Part shown: one piece after another, positions 1-6,111 of the stretch | How the letters are laid out: each line of letters starts with the position of its first letter | Numbering within the stretch: the stretch's first letter is position 1 | Origin: JBKQWK01 sp052139595 | GTDB lineage: Bacteria > Actinomycetota > Thermoleophilia > UBA2241 | Direction: 5' to 3' | NCBI GenBank assembly: GCA_052139595.1 | Contig: JBKQWK010000059.1 | Coordinates: forward strand, 1 to 6,449 | Length of the DNA stretch: 6,449 bases | Program-made: the position numbers and the translations under genes | The notes under the pieces: generated by a model | Database searches by the model: none | What the model was told of the DNA's origin: nothing | The model's input: only the letters and a program-made list of their open reading frames with translations

Positions 1-471
1 CAGCCGACAAGCATGGAGCAGATCATCAGCGCCTGCGGTGCCACGCCGATCAAGTGGAACATGGCTACCGAATGCTGCGGCGGCTCGATGTCGCTGTCGC
101 GCCTCAACTCGGTCCTGCGTCTGACCCGCTCGATCATTGACGATGCCCGCAAGGCCGGTGCCGACGCCCTCGTTGTCGCCTGCCCCATGTGCCACTCCAA
201 TCTCGACTTTCGCCAGTCCGCCGGGGCGGTGCGCGAAGGCGCCCTGCCGGTGCTCTTCATCACGCAGCTGGTCGGCCTGGCTCTTGGTCTGCAGCCCGAA
301 CCGCTGGGTATGGACCGCCATTTCATCAGCACCAGTCCGCTGATGAGCCACCTGCAGACGGAGGCTCGCACGCAGGCCGCCAGAGAGGCCGAAGCGAAAG
401 CGGCGGCGGCGGCGAAAGCAGCCGCCAAAGCCGCGGCCAAAGCAGCAACTTCCGATAAGGCGGTGGTGTAA
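1..471 (+). CDS. hdrB: Heterodisulfide reductase subunit B (HdrB), C-terminal part, 5' truncated by window edge
   Basis: HdrB carries the disulfide-reducing site of Hdr complexes: two cysteine-rich CCG domains bind the catalytic noncubane [4Fe-4S] clusters. Only the C-terminal portion is visible. The reading frame is open from base 1, and the ATG at 13 is internal because the residues before it (PTS-MEQ) continue the family's typical 'NPTSM/L' stretch. The second CCG motif is intact: ECCGGS with the Cys pair at 73-78, then 34 residues, then CPMC at 181-192 followed by HSNLD. The usual HdrB ending (ITQLVGLALGL..., DRHFIS...) follows. After about base 361 there is an unusual Ala/Lys-rich tail of about 36 residues. 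The TAA stop directly abuts the hdrA ATG. In vivo the disulfide substrate is unknown for bacterial Flx-Hdr enzymes; DsrC-like proteins or small-thiol disulfides have been proposed. Family assignment is secure. Confidence 0.9.
   Translation, partial: QPTSMEQIISACGATPIKWNMATECCGGSMSLSRLNSVLRLTRSIIDDARKAGADALVVACPMCHSNLDFRQSAGAVREGALPVLFITQLVGLALGLQPEPLGMDRHFISTSPLMSHLQTEARTQAAREAEAKAAAAAKAAAKAAAKAATSDKAVV
361..468 (+). repeat. Ala/Lys low-complexity C-terminal tail of HdrB
   Basis: The last ~36 codons of hdrB encode an Ala/Lys/Glu tail whose core has lysines every four residues (KAAAKAAAK), a pattern typical of a stable single alanine helix. The alanine codons are mixed (gcg, gcc, gca), so this is not simple recent trinucleotide slippage. 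HdrB proteins normally end soon after the DRHF.S..PL segment, here about bases 313-343. Function unknown: it could be a flexible tether, a nucleic-acid-binding tail or a neutral extension. Confidence 0.8.
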
Positions 472-2496
472 ATGTCCCGCATCGGCGTCTTCGTCTGCCA
501 CTGCGGCGAAAATATCGGCCGTACCGTCGACTGCGCTGCCGTCGCTGACGCGCTGCGCGAGCATCCCGGCGTCGCTCACGCCGAAGACTACAAGTACATG
601 TGCTCCGACCCCGGGCAGCAGCTCATCAAGAAGGCGATCGAAGAAGATCACCTCACCGGTGTCGTCGTCGCCGCCTGCTCGCCGCACATGCACGAAAAGA
701 CCTTCCGCCGCGCCGCCAGCCAGGCTGGCCTCAACCCGTTTCTCTGCGAGATGGCCAACATCCGTGAGCAATGTTCCTGGATCCACGACGACCGCGCCGA
801 GGCAACCGCGAAGGCGATCGATACGGCCCGCACCATCGTTGAGAAGGTCAAGTACAACGTCCCGCTCGAGACGATTCACATCCCGGTCACCAAACGGGCG
901 CTCGTGATCGGCGGCGGCATTGCCGGTATTCAGGCTGCCCTCGACATCGCCGACGGCGGGGCAGAGGTCGTCCTGGTCGAAAAAGAGAGTTCGATCGGCG
1001 GCCACATGAGCCAGCTGAGCGAGACGTTCCCCACACTCGACTGCTCGCAGTGCATCCTTACGCCGCGCATGGTCGAGGTTTATCAGCACCCGCGCATCAC
1101 CCTGCGCAGCTACAGTGAGGTCGAATCCGTCGAGGGATTCATCGGCAACTTCACCGTCAAAGTGCGGCAAAAGGCGCGCAGCGTCAACGCCGATCTCTGC
1201 ACCGGCTGCGGCGACTGCCAGACGGTCTGCCCGAGCCGCAAGATTCCCAGCGAGTTCGATGCCGGCCTGGGCAAGCGCAGTGCCATTTACGTGCCCTTCC
1301 CGCAGGCAATACCGAACATCCCGGTGCTCGACCGCGACAACTGCACGCTTTTCAAGGGCCGGCGCAAGGGACTTGCCAAAGACGCCTGCGGCAAGTGCCA
1401 GGAGGCCTGCCTCAAGAATGCCATCGACTATGACCAGGAAGATACCTTCGTCGACGAGAAGGTCGGCGCCATCGTCGTCGCCACCGGCTTTCAGCTCTAC
1501 AGCGTCGGCCGCGAGCAGCCGGCCGGGCTCAAAGGCTACGGTGAGTACGGCTACGGTGAGGACCCCGACATCATCGACGGTCTGCAATTTGAACGTCTGG
1601 CCAGCGCCAGCGGCCCTACTAGTGGCGAGATCCTGCGGCCGAGCGACGGCAAACCGCCAAAGAAGATTGTCTTCGTGCAGTGCATCGGCAGCCGCGACCC
1701 CGAGAAAGGCATCAGCTACTGCAGCAAGATCTGCTGCATGTACACCGCCAAGCACACGATGCTTTATCGCCACAAGATCCACGATGGCGAAGCAACCGTC
1801 TTCTACATGGACGTTCGCGCAACCGGCAAAGGCTACGACGAGTTCACCCGCCGCGCCATCGAAGAGGACGACGCGCAGTACATCCGCGGTCGCGTCAGTC
1901 GCATCTATCGTGACGGTGACGTGCTCAAAGTCGTCGGTTTCGACACCCTCGCCAGCGAGCCGGTGATCATCGACGCCGACATGGTCGTGCTGGCGACGGC
2001 CATACGCCCGCAGCCCGGTATTCAGGAGCTGGCACAGAAGCTGAGCGTCAGCTATGACGAACACGGCTTCATCAACGAGGCCCACCCGAAGTTGCGCCCG
2101 GTCGAGACAAATACCGCCGGTGTCTTCATCGCCGGCGCCTGCCAGAGCCCACGCGACATCCCCGACTCGGTCGCCATGGCGAGTGCCACGGCGAGCAAGG
2201 TCCTGGGCATGTTCAGCAGTACTGAACTTGAACGTGACCCAACGGTCGCCGTCGTCAACGAGCGCACCTGCATCGGCTGCTTCAACTGCGAAAAGGTGTG
2301 CCCCTACGGCGCCGTTGAGCACGTCGACGTCTGCGACGTCGATGGCCAGGTATGTGGTCACACCGCCCGCGTCAACCCCGGCGTCTGCATGGGCTGCGGC
2401 ACCTGCGTCGCTACGTGCCCAAGCAAGAGCGTCGAGCTGCAGGGCTTCACCGACGAGCAGATCTACGCCGAGATCAACTCCCTTCTCACCTGGTGA
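472..2496 (+). CDS. hdrA: Heterodisulfide reductase subunit A (HdrA), FAD/Fe-S electron-bifurcating subunit
   Basis: HdrA is the flavin subunit that bifurcates electrons between ferredoxin and the HdrB disulfide site. The 674 residues are full length for the family. In order: an N-terminal HdrA domain (CHCG, C9/C11; further C44, C69); a thioredoxin-reductase-like FAD domain with GGGIAG at 147-152 and acidic E170; an SQC segment (C191/C194); an inserted ferredoxin domain with C243-x2-C246-x2-C249-x3-C253 and a second set C291, C306, C309, C313; a second FAD-fold half with FVQCIGSRD (C404) and C417/C421/C422; an ATA-RPQPG and IAGACQSPRDIPDS flavin-binding end; and a C-terminal two-cluster ferredoxin (C600/603/606/610 and C639/642/645/649). 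No in-frame selenocysteine codon is seen. The ATG directly follows the hdrB TAA, so reinitiation is likely; AAGG at 457-460 is a modest ribosome site. The GYGE repeat at residues 355-363 is slightly expanded. Assignment is very secure. Confidence 0.97.
   Translation: MSRIGVFVCHCGENIGRTVDCAAVADALREHPGVAHAEDYKYMCSDPGQQLIKKAIEEDHLTGVVVAACSPHMHEKTFRRAASQAGLNPFLCEMANIREQCSWIHDDRAEATAKAIDTARTIVEKVKYNVPLETIHIPVTKRALVIGGGIAGIQAALDIADGGAEVVLVEKESSIGGHMSQLSETFPTLDCSQCILTPRMVEVYQHPRITLRSYSEVESVEGFIGNFTVKVRQKARSVNADLCTGCGDCQTVCPSRKIPSEFDAGLGKRSAIYVPFPQAIPNIPVLDRDNCTLFKGRRKGLAKDACGKCQEACLKNAIDYDQEDTFVDEKVGAIVVATGFQLYSVGREQPAGLKGYGEYGYGEDPDIIDGLQFERLASASGPTSGEILRPSDGKPPKKIVFVQCIGSRDPEKGISYCSKICCMYTAKHTMLYRHKIHDGEATVFYMDVRATGKGYDEFTRRAIEEDDAQYIRGRVSRIYRDGDVLKVVGFDTLASEPVIIDADMVVLATAIRPQPGIQELAQKLSVSYDEHGFINEAHPKLRPVETNTAGVFIAGACQSPRDIPDSVAMASATASKVLGMFSSTELERDPTVAVVNERTCIGCFNCEKVCPYGAVEHVDVCDVDGQVCGHTARVNPGVCMGCGTCVATCPSKSVELQGFTDEQIYAEINSLLTW
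1534..1560 (+). repeat. 12-base perfect direct repeat inside hdrA (GYGE-Y-GYGE)
   Basis: GGCTACGGTGAG occurs at 1534-1545 and again at 1549-1560, separated by one TAC codon, giving GYGEYGYGE in HdrA just before the conserved IIDGLQFERL segment. HdrA proteins usually show one YGYG-type motif at this place, so this looks like a small in-frame tandem duplication. The reading frame is kept. Confidence 0.7.
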
Positions 2497-2497
2497 G
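2492..2497 (+). promoter_or_regulatory. Ribosome binding site of flxD overlapping the hdrA stop codon
   Basis: GGTGAG lies 4 bases before the ATG at 2502 and contains the hdrA TGA stop (2494-2496). This supports ATG 2502 as the flxD start rather than the upstream in-frame ATG at 2352, which would sit deep inside hdrA. Terminating ribosomes would be placed directly on the site. Confidence 0.6.
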
Positions 2498-2501
2498 TGA
2501 C

Positions 2502-3029
2502 ATGACTGAACCGACAACCGAATTCGAACCGCGCATCACTGCCTTCGTCTGCAACTGGTGCACGTACACCGGTGCCGACCTTGCCGGCACGAGCCGCCTG
2601 CATATGGCCAGCAACGTGCGCATCGTCCGCCTGCCCTGCACGGGACGCATCGATCCCCTCTTCCTCGTCAAGGCTTTCGAACGGGGCGCCGACGGTCTCA
2701 TCGTTAGCGGCTGTCACCCTGCCGACTGCCACTACACGGCGGGCAACTATCACGCTCGCCGACGGTTCATCGTCTTTCGCGAACTGATGAGCTTCATGGG
2801 CATCGACCCGGATCGAGTCACCTTCAGCTGGGTCTCAGCGAGCGAAGGCACCAAGTGGCGTGACGTCGTCAACGACACGGTCAGTCGCGTGCAGGGGCTG
2901 GGACCGTTCGACGAGTATCACGGCCTGGTCACCCGCGGCCAGGACGGTAGCGATGAAGCCGCCCTCGCAACGCCGGGCGCAGCGATGCCGCCGGCTACTG
3001 TGGCGGCAAGCGAAAGAAGTCAGTCATGA
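2502..3029 (+). CDS. flxD: FlxD / MvhD-like [2Fe-2S] electron-transfer subunit
   Basis: Member of the methyl-viologen-reducing hydrogenase delta subunit family (MvhD/FlxD). It passes electrons to HdrA, in methanogens from the hydrogenase and in Flx complexes from the NADH-oxidising module. The 175-residue product shows the five family cysteines in the expected frame: FVCNWCTYTGAD (C17, C20), LPCTGRID (C46) and SGCHPADCHY (C71, C76), followed by the conserved NYHARRRF and a WVSASEG..W segment. Four of these cysteines would ligate the [2Fe-2S] cluster. The start at 2502 is chosen because of GGTGAG just upstream and because the conserved domain begins about 11 residues later. The last ~30 residues are an Ala/Pro/Ser-rich extension beyond the usual MvhD length of about 140. 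Its stop overlaps the next start as ATGA. No hydrogenase gene is adjacent, which favours FlxD over MvhD as the name. Confidence 0.93.
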   Translation: MTEPTTEFEPRITAFVCNWCTYTGADLAGTSRLHMASNVRIVRLPCTGRIDPLFLVKAFERGADGLIVSGCHPADCHYTAGNYHARRRFIVFRELMSFMGIDPDRVTFSWVSASEGTKWRDVVNDTVSRVQGLGPFDEYHGLVTRGQDGSDEAALATPGAAMPPATVAASERSQS

Positions 3030-3898
3030 CCGAGCTCCAGGACCTCGCCCAAAAGCTGCTCGCCGAAGGCACCGTTCAGGTCGTCATCGGCTGGGAAGAA
3101 GGCCGCCGCGGCCCGCGTCCGGTGACGATTACGCGGGCCGAAGACGCGGTTCGCCTCGTTTTTGACACCCGCTGCGTGCACAACCTGGCCACGTACCTGA
3201 ATCCCCGTCGCTCACAGGTCAGCAACCTCGGCAAGCCGGCAATCGTCGTCAAGGGTTGCGACACCAAAGCCGTCGCCGGGCTGCTGCGCGAGGCACAGCT
3301 CGTGCGCGACGACGTCGTCCTCATCGGCGTTCGCTGTGGCGGGGTCGTCAAAGACCCGACCGGGCCCGCCGAGCTGACGCTCGACACGGTGGCTCCGCGC
3401 TGCGCCGGCTGCGACATTCGCGAACCGCACTTGGCCGACTACCTTATCGGCGAGGCACAGCCCGAGCCGCCGCAGGTGACGAGCATCGACGACCGCGTCG
3501 CTGAACTTGATGCCATGACGCCCGGCGAGCGCTTCGAGTTCTGGGCCGACGAGATGCAGAAGTGCATCCGCTGCTACGCCTGCCGCCAGGTCTGTCCGCT
3601 CTGTACCTGCGAGCGTTGCGTGGCCGACAAGAGCGAACCGCAGTGGATCGAAGAGTCGCCGCACGCCCGCGGCAACTTCTCCTGGCACCTTACACGGGCA
3701 CTGCACCTTGCCGGCCGCTGCGTCGGCTGCGGCGAGTGCGAACGCGCCTGCCCGGTCGGTATTCCGTTGACCCTGCTCAATCGCAAACTGCAGCACGTTG
3801 TCGCCGACAGCTTCGACTACGTGGTCAGCGATGACCCCGCCGTGGCATCACCAATCGGCGCCTTCCGGCAAGACGACAGCGAGGACTTCATCCGATGA
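3026..3898 (+). CDS. flxC: FlxC-like Fe-S subunit (FrhB-type N-terminal domain plus dicluster ferredoxin)
   Basis: Soluble Fe-S protein of the Flx module, predicted to relay electrons between FlxB/FlxA and FlxD. The 290-residue product has an N-terminal domain resembling the F420-dehydrogenase beta-subunit group, with scattered cysteines (KGC78DT, VRC104GG, C126AGC129). From residue 180 a dense ferredoxin region follows: C180-x2-C183-x2-C186-x3-C190-P, immediately followed by C193, C195 and C198, then after a 33-residue spacer C232-x2-C235-x2-C238-x3-C242-P. That predicts two [4Fe-4S] clusters plus extra ligands that could serve another. The ATG overlaps the flxD stop (ATGA); only a weak purine-rich site (GAAAGAAG) precedes it, so translation probably depends on coupling. 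No transmembrane segment is evident. Assignment to FlxC rather than a generic dicluster protein rests on gene order between flxD and the FlxB homologue; the B/C letter could differ between naming schemes. Confidence 0.8.
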   Translation: MTELQDLAQKLLAEGTVQVVIGWEEGRRGPRPVTITRAEDAVRLVFDTRCVHNLATYLNPRRSQVSNLGKPAIVVKGCDTKAVAGLLREAQLVRDDVVLIGVRCGGVVKDPTGPAELTLDTVAPRCAGCDIREPHLADYLIGEAQPEPPQVTSIDDRVAELDAMTPGERFEFWADEMQKCIRCYACRQVCPLCTCERCVADKSEPQWIEESPHARGNFSWHLTRALHLAGRCVGCGECERACPVGIPLTLLNRKLQHVVADSFDYVVSDDPAVASPIGAFRQDDSEDFIR

Positions 3899-4998
3899 GC
3901 GCCACTGCTTTCATCTCCAACGACCAGCTTGCCAAGCTGGTGACCGACCTCAGCGCCGCCGGCACGAGCATCACTGCGCCGACAAAAAACGCCGCCGGCG
4001 AAGCAACATACGCGCACATTCACACGCTCTCTGAAGCAGCGTTCAACGATGGTCTGCCGACGCTCTCGCTCAAGGGTTTCTTTCTGCCGCCCAGCGAAGA
4101 ACTCTTCAGCTGGCGTCAGCACGGCACCGACGTCGAGATTACCCCAGCGCCGAGCACCTTCCCCGCGCAGCTCATTCTCGGTGCCCGACCCTGCGACGTC
4201 GCTGCCCTTGAGGTCGTCGACAGCGTCATGAATTGGGACTACAAGGACGATCTCTGGAACGGCCGCCGCAGCGCCACCACGATTCTGACAATGGCCTGCC
4301 CCGGCCACGACGACTCGTGCTTCTGCAGCGCTGTCGGCATCGGCCCGGACTCAGCCCGCGGCGCCGATGGCCTCCTGGTGCCGGTCAGCGGCGGCTACGT
4401 CGCCGAGCTGACGACCGAAAAGGGCGAGGCCTTTTTGGCCGAGCACAAGCAGTACTTCAGCGAGACTGCGGCCGAAGCCGCCGTCGCGGCGGAGGCCATG
4501 CGCAATACCGCCCGGGCTCGCGTCGAGAGCAACCTCGCCATCGACACCGGTCGCGTATCACGATGGATCGATACGCACTTCAACGACGAGTACTGGCCCA
4601 GCCTGGGGCCACGCTGCAACGGCTGCGGCGTCTGCTCCTCGGTGTGCCCGACCTGCCACTGCTTTGACATTGTCGACGAACCGGCCGGTATTGGCGCCGG
4701 TACGCGGCGGCGCAACTGGGACACCTGCCAGGCAGGCAAATTCACGCTGCATGCCAGCGGCCACAACCCGCGCGGCGACCAGAACGCCCGTTACCGGCAG
4801 CGCATCAACCACAAGTTCTTCATCTACCCGAGCAAGTTCGGCGACGTGCTCTGCACCGGCTGTGGCCGCTGCATACGCGCCTGCCCAGCCGGCCAGGACC
4901 TGGTCGAGATCCTGCAGCACATCGACGGTCTGGCGGCAGCAGAAGAAGCGGACGGCGGCGAACCGGTCGCAGCTGGCACAAAGGAGACATCAGCATGA
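3895..4998 (+). CDS. flxB: FlxB-like Fe-S subunit (sulfhydrogenase beta / AsrA-type 4Fe-4S dicluster protein)
   Basis: Iron-sulfur subunit that normally pairs with a PyrK-like NAD(P)H flavoprotein in sulfhydrogenase (HydB), anaerobic sulfite reductase (AsrA) and Flx complexes. The 367 residues show the full family pattern: LKGFFLPPSE near residue 59, GARPCDVAAL (C100), a DDSCFC.AVG motif (C142, C144), then C241-x2-C244-x2-C247-x3-C251-P-x-C254-x-C256, the conserved WDTCQAGKFTLHASGHNPR segment (C278), RQRINHKF, and C320-x2-C323-x2-C326-x3-C330. Two [4Fe-4S] clusters are predicted, with additional conserved cysteines. The ATG overlaps the flxC stop (ATGA), with GAGG at 3881-3884 ten bases upstream. 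The C-terminal ~22 residues are Ala/Glu/Gly-rich. HydB or AsrA are alternatives by sequence alone, but neither a NiFe hydrogenase nor a sirohaem sulfite reductase gene is nearby, so FlxB fits the context best. Confidence 0.87.
   Translation: MSATAFISNDQLAKLVTDLSAAGTSITAPTKNAAGEATYAHIHTLSEAAFNDGLPTLSLKGFFLPPSEELFSWRQHGTDVEITPAPSTFPAQLILGARPCDVAALEVVDSVMNWDYKDDLWNGRRSATTILTMACPGHDDSCFCSAVGIGPDSARGADGLLVPVSGGYVAELTTEKGEAFLAEHKQYFSETAAEAAVAAEAMRNTARARVESNLAIDTGRVSRWIDTHFNDEYWPSLGPRCNGCGVCSSVCPTCHCFDIVDEPAGIGAGTRRRNWDTCQAGKFTLHASGHNPRGDQNARYRQRINHKFFIYPSKFGDVLCTGCGRCIRACPAGQDLVEILQHIDGLAAAEEADGGEPVAAGTKETSA
4981..4986 (+). promoter_or_regulatory. Ribosome binding site of flxA
   Basis: AAGGAG lies 8 bases before the ATG at 4995 and within the end of flxB. 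It fixes the flxA start and is the strongest Shine-Dalgarno match among the visible operon junctions. Confidence 0.7.
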
Positions 4999-5864
4999 GC
5001 CAGGTCATCGATTGTCCGGCCGAGACCCAGGCTGCGCATCTGTACCAGCCGCACCTCGTCACGGTCGCCGAAGTCATTGACGAGACGATCGACACGCGTA
5101 CGTTCAAACTCGTTTTCAAGGATCCGGCGGTGGCCGAGTCGTTCGACTTCAAGGCCGGTCAGTTTGGTGAGTACTCACTCTTCGGCTGGGGCGAGAGCAC
5201 ATTCTGCGTCGCCAGCTCGCCAACTCGCAAGGGCTACATTGAATGCAGCTTCAAGGCGGCTGGCAGAGTCACCCACGCCTTGCGTCAAGTCAACGTCGGC
5301 GACACGCTCGGCTTTCGTGGACCGTACGGCAACTTCTTCCCCGTCGACGAGTGGCAGGGCAAGAATGTTGTTTTCATCGCCGGCGGCATCGGCCTGGCGC
5401 CGGTACGCTGTGTCATCTGGAACGTCCTCGACCGACGCGACGAGTTCAACGACGTGACCATCGTCTATGGCGCCCGCACCGTCGACGACCTCGTCTACAA
5501 GCGGGAACTCGAAGAGTGGGCCGACCGTGACGACGTGAAGCTCGTGACAACCGTCGACCCGGGCGGCGAGACGCCCGACTGGAAAGGTCAGGTCGGCTTT
5601 GTGCCGACGGTCGTCGAACAGACGGCTCCCAAAGCTGACGATGCCGTCGTCGTGCTCTGCGGTCCGCCGGTAATGATCAAGTTCACCCTGCCGGTCCTGG
5701 CCAAGCTCGGCTTTAGCGACGAAGCGATCTATACGACGCTGGAAAATCGCATGAAGTGCGGCGTTGGCAAATGTGGCCGCTGCAACGTCGGCAGTGTCTA
5801 CGTCTGCAAGGACGGACCGGTCTTCACGGCAGCGCAGCTCAAGACGCTGCCGGCCGAGTTCTGA
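4995..5864 (+). CDS. flxA: FlxA-like FAD/NAD(P)H oxidoreductase with C-terminal [2Fe-2S] (PyrK/HydG/AsrB type)
   Basis: Predicted entry point for NAD(P)H electrons in the Flx-Hdr complex. The 289 residues form a ferredoxin-reductase-like fold. An FAD-binding barrel contains KAGQFGEY (53-60), a GESTFCVASSP segment in place of the classical RxYS motif, and GFRGPYGNFFP (106-116). A nucleotide-binding domain follows, with FIAGGIGLAPVR (127-138), VYGAR and LCGPPVMIKFT (221-231). A [2Fe-2S] motif closes the protein: C255-x4-C260-x2-C263-x7-C271. This layout is shared by PyrK, sulfhydrogenase gamma and AsrB; the order hdrBA-flxDCBA selects FlxA. NADH or NADPH preference cannot be decided by eye, although Flx enzymes are described as NADH-linked. 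The ATG overlaps the flxB stop (ATGA), with AAGGAG upstream. It is the last gene of the operon; a strong palindrome follows 36 bases after its stop. Confidence 0.92.
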   Translation: MSQVIDCPAETQAAHLYQPHLVTVAEVIDETIDTRTFKLVFKDPAVAESFDFKAGQFGEYSLFGWGESTFCVASSPTRKGYIECSFKAAGRVTHALRQVNVGDTLGFRGPYGNFFPVDEWQGKNVVFIAGGIGLAPVRCVIWNVLDRRDEFNDVTIVYGARTVDDLVYKRELEEWADRDDVKLVTTVDPGGETPDWKGQVGFVPTVVEQTAPKADDAVVVLCGPPVMIKFTLPVLAKLGFSDEAIYTTLENRMKCGVGKCGRCNVGSVYVCKDGPVFTAAQLKTLPAEF

Positions 5865-5900
5865 AGCTCTGAACCAGCGGCCTCGGCGACCTCGAACGTT

Positions 5901-5922
5901 ACGGAGCGCCCGGGCGCTCCGT
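5901..5922 (+). terminator. Perfect 22-base GC-rich palindrome, probable operon terminator
   Basis: The half-site ACGGAGCGCCC is followed directly by its exact reverse complement, giving a stem of up to 9 base pairs with a CCGG tetraloop, 36 bases after the flxA stop. The bases downstream (CCTTCAGCTT) hold no real T tract, so it is not a textbook intrinsic terminator; T-poor hairpin or Rho-assisted ends are common in GC-rich bacteria. The symmetry would also serve a terminator from the opposite strand or a dimeric DNA-binding protein. The position after the last operon gene favours termination. Confidence 0.55.
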
Positions 5923-5937
5923 CCTTCAGCTTCCCGC

Positions 5938-5966
5938 TTGCCGCCAACTCTGGCGGCCTCTATCAT
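5938..5966 (+). promoter_or_regulatory. Candidate sigma70-type promoter for the downstream methyltransferase unit
   Basis: TTGCCG (5938-5943) and TATCAT (5961-5966) are separated by exactly 17 bases; they match the TTGACA and TATAAT consensus at 4 of 6 and 5 of 6 positions. Transcription would start near 5972-5974, leaving a leader of about 220 bases before the MttB-family gene. The location just past the probable terminator supports a new transcription unit. This is inferred from pattern only. Confidence 0.45.
5940..5957. promoter_or_regulatory. 7-4-7 inverted repeat inside the candidate promoter, possible operator
   Basis: GCCGCCA-ACTC-TGGCGGC is a perfect inverted repeat overlapping the end of the -35 hexamer and filling most of the spacer before the -10 box. 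A dimeric regulator bound there would sit under RNA polymerase, as for MerR-like activators or steric repressors, although the 17-base spacer is shorter than the 19-20 typical of MerR promoters. Alternatively it is a second hairpin belonging to the flxA 3' end. Confidence 0.4.
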
Positions 5967-5989
5967 CGAAACGACTGTACCTCGCCAGC

Positions 5990-5996
5990 AGAGGAG
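5990..5996 (+). promoter_or_regulatory. Strong Shine-Dalgarno-like site before a GTG in the leader
   Basis: AGAGGAG lies 7 bases before GTG at 6004, ideal spacing. It is the feature that makes the short reading frame 6004-6111 worth listing. In an untranslated region such a site could also arise by chance. Confidence 0.3.
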
Positions 5997-6003
5997 ATTA
6001 CCG

Positions 6004-6111
6004 GTGCGTCCATCGTCATTAGCCACATGCAGCACCAGCGTCTTTGCCGACCATGACGTGTGGCGTCCAAACTGCCTCTGCTGGACAAGCGAGCCTCTCT
6101 TCCACCACTGA
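6004..6111 (+). CDS. Possible 35-codon leader ORF (GTG start), unrecognised
   Basis: A GTG start with AGAGGAG at good spacing opens a 35-residue frame ending at TGA 6109-6111, about 30 bases downstream of the predicted transcription start and 82 bases before the MttB-family gene. The peptide is neither hydrophobic nor repetitive. It contains three cysteines (one pair as CLC), two tryptophans and a C-terminal His-His. No family is recognised and codon usage is less GC-biased at third positions than in the operon. It could be a leader peptide, a small protein or a chance frame; chance is quite possible. Confidence 0.2.
   Translation: MRPSSLATCSTSVFADHDVWRPNCLCWTSEPLFHH

Noticed and set aside
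13..15. ATG at 13 as a true start of a short HdrB-like protein
   Set aside because: The frame is open to the window edge and the residues before it fit the HdrB family, so it is an internal methionine of a truncated gene.
1115..1966. 283-codon plus-strand frame within hdrA
   Set aside because: Ser/Arg/Ala-rich shadow frame inside the conserved FAD and ferredoxin regions of hdrA; no recognisable domain.
2352..2501. Upstream in-frame ATG that would extend flxD by 50 codons
   Set aside because: The extension overlaps the hdrA ferredoxin coding sequence, is Arg/His-rich and not part of the MvhD family; ATG 2502 has a good ribosome site.
3212..3796. 194-codon minus-strand frame opposite flxC
   Set aside because: Antisense of a clear Fe-S protein gene; composition typical of a shadow frame, no motif.
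3895..5864. AsrAB anaerobic sulfite reductase or NiFe sulfhydrogenase beta/gamma pair
   Set aside because: The two proteins are similar to those pairs, but no AsrC-like sirohaem subunit or hydrogenase subunit follows, and they are fused by overlaps to hdrA-flxD, so Flx is the better fit.
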